A DNA stretch of 14,849 nt, taken from assembly GCA_004296145.1 (NCBI GenBank), contig SEBM01000031.1, positions 1 to 14,849 of the forward strand, read 5' to 3'. The stretch's first letter is position 1. Each line of letters starts with the position of its first letter. This document shows, piece by piece, positions 12,943 to 14,849 of this stretch. The notes under the pieces were generated by a model. That model was given only the letters and a program-made list of their open reading frames with translations, was not told the origin of the DNA and made no database searches. The translations under genes were made by a program, and so were the position numbers. This DNA is from Flavobacterium sp. GTDB lineage: Bacteria > Bacteroidota > Bacteroidia > Flavobacteriales > Flavobacteriaceae.

Positions 12943-13308
12943 TTATTTCTTAAATTCGCCAAAATGCCACAAAACACCAGACGGATCGTGCAGGAAACAT
13001 TCTCTTCCCCAATCTAAATTTTTGATTGGCGTTAATTTTACATCTTCATATTTCTCCGGAAGATCTAAAGCTAGAAGTTCCTTATAATATCGATCAACAT
13101 CGTCGACTTCTAAAAAAATCATGGTGTTTTCGATCCATTCTTTGGCGTAATAATCCTGAAGATAAAAGGCAGTTTCTTCCGATTTAAAAACAGAAAAATT
13201 GGGTGCTAAAACCACTTCTTCAAAACCTAAATCACGATAAAAATTTCTTGATATTTCGAAGTTTTTAGCTCCGATAAATGGTCGGATTGATTTTATTTTG
13301 TGGTTCAT
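12943..13308 (-). CDS. VOC family protein (glyoxalase/bleomycin-resistance fold)
   Basis: This 121-residue protein has the paired beta-alpha-beta-beta-beta modules of the VOC superfamily. IRPFIGAKNFEISRNFYRDLGFEEV begins module one, with AFYLQDYYA ending it. IFLEVDDVDRYYKELLAL begins module two, and GRECFLHDPSGVLWHFGEF is the signature last strands. Such proteins act as dimers, either metal-dependent lyases/dioxygenases or drug-binding proteins. The C-terminal Glu in HFGEF is a possible metal ligand, but a full ligand set is not obvious. It is the third gene of a minus-strand run after the DUF2625 gene (31-base gap) and converges with the 2H-type gene. The specific ligand is unknown. Confidence 0.88.
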   Translation of the reverse strand: MNHKIKSIRPFIGAKNFEISRNFYRDLGFEEVVLAPNFSVFKSEETAFYLQDYYAKEWIENTMIFLEVDDVDRYYKELLALDLPEKYEDVKLTPIKNLDWGRECFLHDPSGVLWHFGEFKK

Positions 13309-13339
13309 TTTCAGTTTTATTAAATGTTATTACAAAATC

Positions 13340-14083
13340 TTAATTATCGTAACCCAATTGTTTTCTTAAATCTAAATTCAAACTATATTGCTCGTCAACC
13401 GGAATCACTTTTCTTGAATTTTTCTCAATATCTTTTCCTTCAGCCGTCCAAAGAAACGGGTAAAAATTAAAAACCTCATCCCCTTTTATTTTTGAAACTT
13501 CATCTCGCCATCCTTTCCATCTGTTTCCTTCGTAAAACTTATCTAAATCATTATAAAAACAGAATTGCAAAAATTCTGAATAAGTAACATCAAGCGCTTC
13601 GTATTCTAAACTATCAGGTGAAAAATAATATATTTTGCCTAAATCATTTCCTAAAGCGCCACCATTTAATATATAAAACCCTCCAATCGCATCATCTGCA
13701 ATGATTAAAAAAGAAGGAGCTTCTCCGAACTCTTTAAATGATTTTCCTTTATTCCAGTCCGGAAGTGAGCGATCGAATTTTGTATTTCCTGAACCCAAAA
13801 TTCTTATCCATCCGTCATCAATTAAAATTCCGCCCGTCATGTAGACGATCGATCCCATTGGTGAACTAGTTGTAACCTGAGTTTTATATAATGATTCTTT
13901 TGCTTTTACAGGATCAGCAGGCAAAATTTCAACTTTATTCTTAGCAGATTTAATCCAATCCTGAACAAGCGTCCAGGCTGGATCTTTTTTATTTATAAGT
14001 TCTTCGGCTTTTTTCATTTTATTTTGTGCTGTACCCTTTAGGGCTATAAATACCAAAAAAAATACTAATACTTTTCGTGTCAT
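13340..14083 (-). CDS. DUF2625 family protein with signal peptide
   Basis: This 247-residue protein has a signal peptide (VLVFFLVFIALKGTA, cleavage after residue 19). The DUF2625 domain follows over most of the mature part. Landmarks: KKDPAWTLVQDWIKSAKN near the start; VTTSSPMGSIVYMTGGILID; GWIRILGSG; RSLPDWNKG; IADDAIGGFYILNGGALG; IYYFSPDSLEYEALD; YSEFLQF; and NFYPFLWTAEGKD with RKVIPVDEQY near the end. These match the family along its full length. No biochemical role has been assigned. As I recall, most DUF2625 proteins lack a signal peptide, so export here is notable. It lies 39 bases downstream of a lipoprotein gene on the same strand, so the two are probably co-expressed. Confidence 0.9.
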   Translation of the reverse strand: MTRKVLVFFLVFIALKGTAQNKMKKAEELINKKDPAWTLVQDWIKSAKNKVEILPADPVKAKESLYKTQVTTSSPMGSIVYMTGGILIDDGWIRILGSGNTKFDRSLPDWNKGKSFKEFGEAPSFLIIADDAIGGFYILNGGALGNDLGKIYYFSPDSLEYEALDVTYSEFLQFCFYNDLDKFYEGNRWKGWRDEVSKIKGDEVFNFYPFLWTAEGKDIEKNSRKVIPVDEQYSLNLDLRKQLGYDN

Positions 14084-14122
14084 GCTTTAGAGAAGAGATT
14101 TAATTTATTAGAAATAAAACAT

Positions 14123-14728
14123 TTAAGAATCAATTCCTAATGTCAAAATAATTTTTTCATCATTATCTTTATAAACCTGAATATCTGTCAAAACTAAATC
14201 AGCAATATCATGTCCCCAAATTCCGTATTTCCCATTCGTTTGGTTTCTGTTGTACATGGTTCTTTTCTCCATTGGTAAGGTTTTTACGGTTGCTGAATTT
14301 TCTTCTTCTTCATAAAGTTTAAAATAATGTTTGCTAATTTCGGTAAGCAACATTTCTCTTGTAAAACCCTTCTCCGATTTCAAATCAAACTGATATTTAT
14401 TGGTTAACGGATAATCAATAATTATCGTAACGTTGTTTTGAGAAATCATGATTTTATCTTTATCAATCAAATTGGGCAAATCGACTTCGGGTCTTTCAAT
14501 ACTTGCCCACGGTTGAATTCCATCTTCAAAATCTTTTGACTCAGCTTTTACTTCAAAAAGAATTTCATCAACTAGTGTTCCGGTTACTTCTGTTTGATTT
14601 TTAGCAGCATTATTTTCCCGGTCAACTAATACTTTTTCGTAATTATTATCTTGGTTTAAAGTGCCTTTATTTTTACAACTAGTTAAAACGAAAACAGATA
14701 TTATAAAGAGAGTAAATTTTAATTTCAT
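14123..14728 (-). CDS. Lipoprotein of unknown function
   Basis: This 201-residue protein starts with a lipoprotein signal peptide: MKLKFTLFIISVF, then lipobox VLTSC with Cys18, followed by a charged segment. Glycine and positively charged residues after Cys18 (KNKG) say nothing clear about surface export. I do not recognise a domain in the mature part. It has a beta-strand rhythm in the first half (VTGTLVDEILFEV, VTIIIDYPL), one helix near LLTEISKHYFKLYEEEENS and a final strand IILTLGIDS. It is likely anchored to the inner or outer membrane. It is the first gene of the minus-strand run with the DUF2625 and VOC genes, and its promoter region would be 14729-14849, where I find no clear TAnnTTTG box. 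Confidence 0.75.
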   Translation of the reverse strand: MKLKFTLFIISVFVLTSCKNKGTLNQDNNYEKVLVDRENNAAKNQTEVTGTLVDEILFEVKAESKDFEDGIQPWASIERPEVDLPNLIDKDKIMISQNNVTIIIDYPLTNKYQFDLKSEKGFTREMLLTEISKHYFKLYEEEENSATVKTLPMEKRTMYNRNQTNGKYGIWGHDIADLVLTDIQVYKDNDEKIILTLGIDS

Positions 14729-14849
14729 AATTTTATTTTGTGGTTAATTTTTATGACTTTCAAATAATTAGAATAAAGAATCAAAACAGTTCATAAAAGT
14801 TTAATTTGAGGTATTTATTAAATCCTGAATTTTTAGAAATTTTTATTTA

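Overview
The window looks like a chromosomal segment of a flavobacterium (Bacteroidota), most likely Flavobacterium or a close relative. The DNA is AT-rich, start codons have A-rich upstream stretches rather than Shine-Dalgarno sequences, and one intergenic region has a TAnnTTTG box typical of Bacteroidota promoters. The intergenic palindromes also resemble dispersed repeats I know from this group. There are no tRNA or rRNA genes, no CRISPR array, and no transposase, integrase or phage gene.

Layout, left to right. (1) 100-1941, + strand: a DUF2975 membrane protein with a small YozG-like XRE regulator, a flavodoxin-fold NAD(P)H oxidoreductase, and a small four-helix membrane protein that resembles the last helices of cytochrome oxidase subunit I without the haem ligands. 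(2) 1942-2241: a 300-base gap with a large palindrome, a heptamer array and a promoter box. (3) 2242-5496, +: an AHSA1/SRPBCC protein, an NmrA-like NAD(P)-binding protein followed by an AraC regulator, a 36-codon ORF, a stand-alone C-terminal domain of an ArsR-type regulator, and a SnoaL-like protein of the COG4922 type. (4) 5528-9298, +: a tightly packed run of exported beta-lactamase-fold protein (SxxK motif changed to SxxR), DUF1801 protein, NAPE-PLD-like metallo-hydrolase and exported lactonase. (5) 9419-12934, +: GNAT acetyltransferase, LOG-family phosphoribohydrolase, DUF1772 membrane protein, a second AHSA1 protein, a repeat-rich gap, a second DUF1801 protein and a 2H phosphoesterase-like protein. 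(6) 12943-14728, - strand, converging on the previous block: VOC protein, exported DUF2625 protein and a lipoprotein.

Most genes are small single-domain accessory proteins (AHSA1, DUF1801, VOC, GNAT, SnoaL, NmrA, 2H) related to detoxification, small-molecule chemistry or stress. They appear to be separate one- to four-gene units rather than one pathway. I see no defence locus or biosynthetic cluster.

The most interesting signals are these. The oxidase-like membrane protein keeps an LDIxxHDTYxV signature but has lost the haem-ligand histidines. The serine-hydrolase-like protein lacks its catalytic lysine. Seven-base tandem repeats of form roughly YTRAAAY lie in three separate intergenic regions, always beside other repeats, and one of them runs into the start codon of the lactonase gene. 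An ArsR-type C-terminal domain stands without its DNA-binding half.
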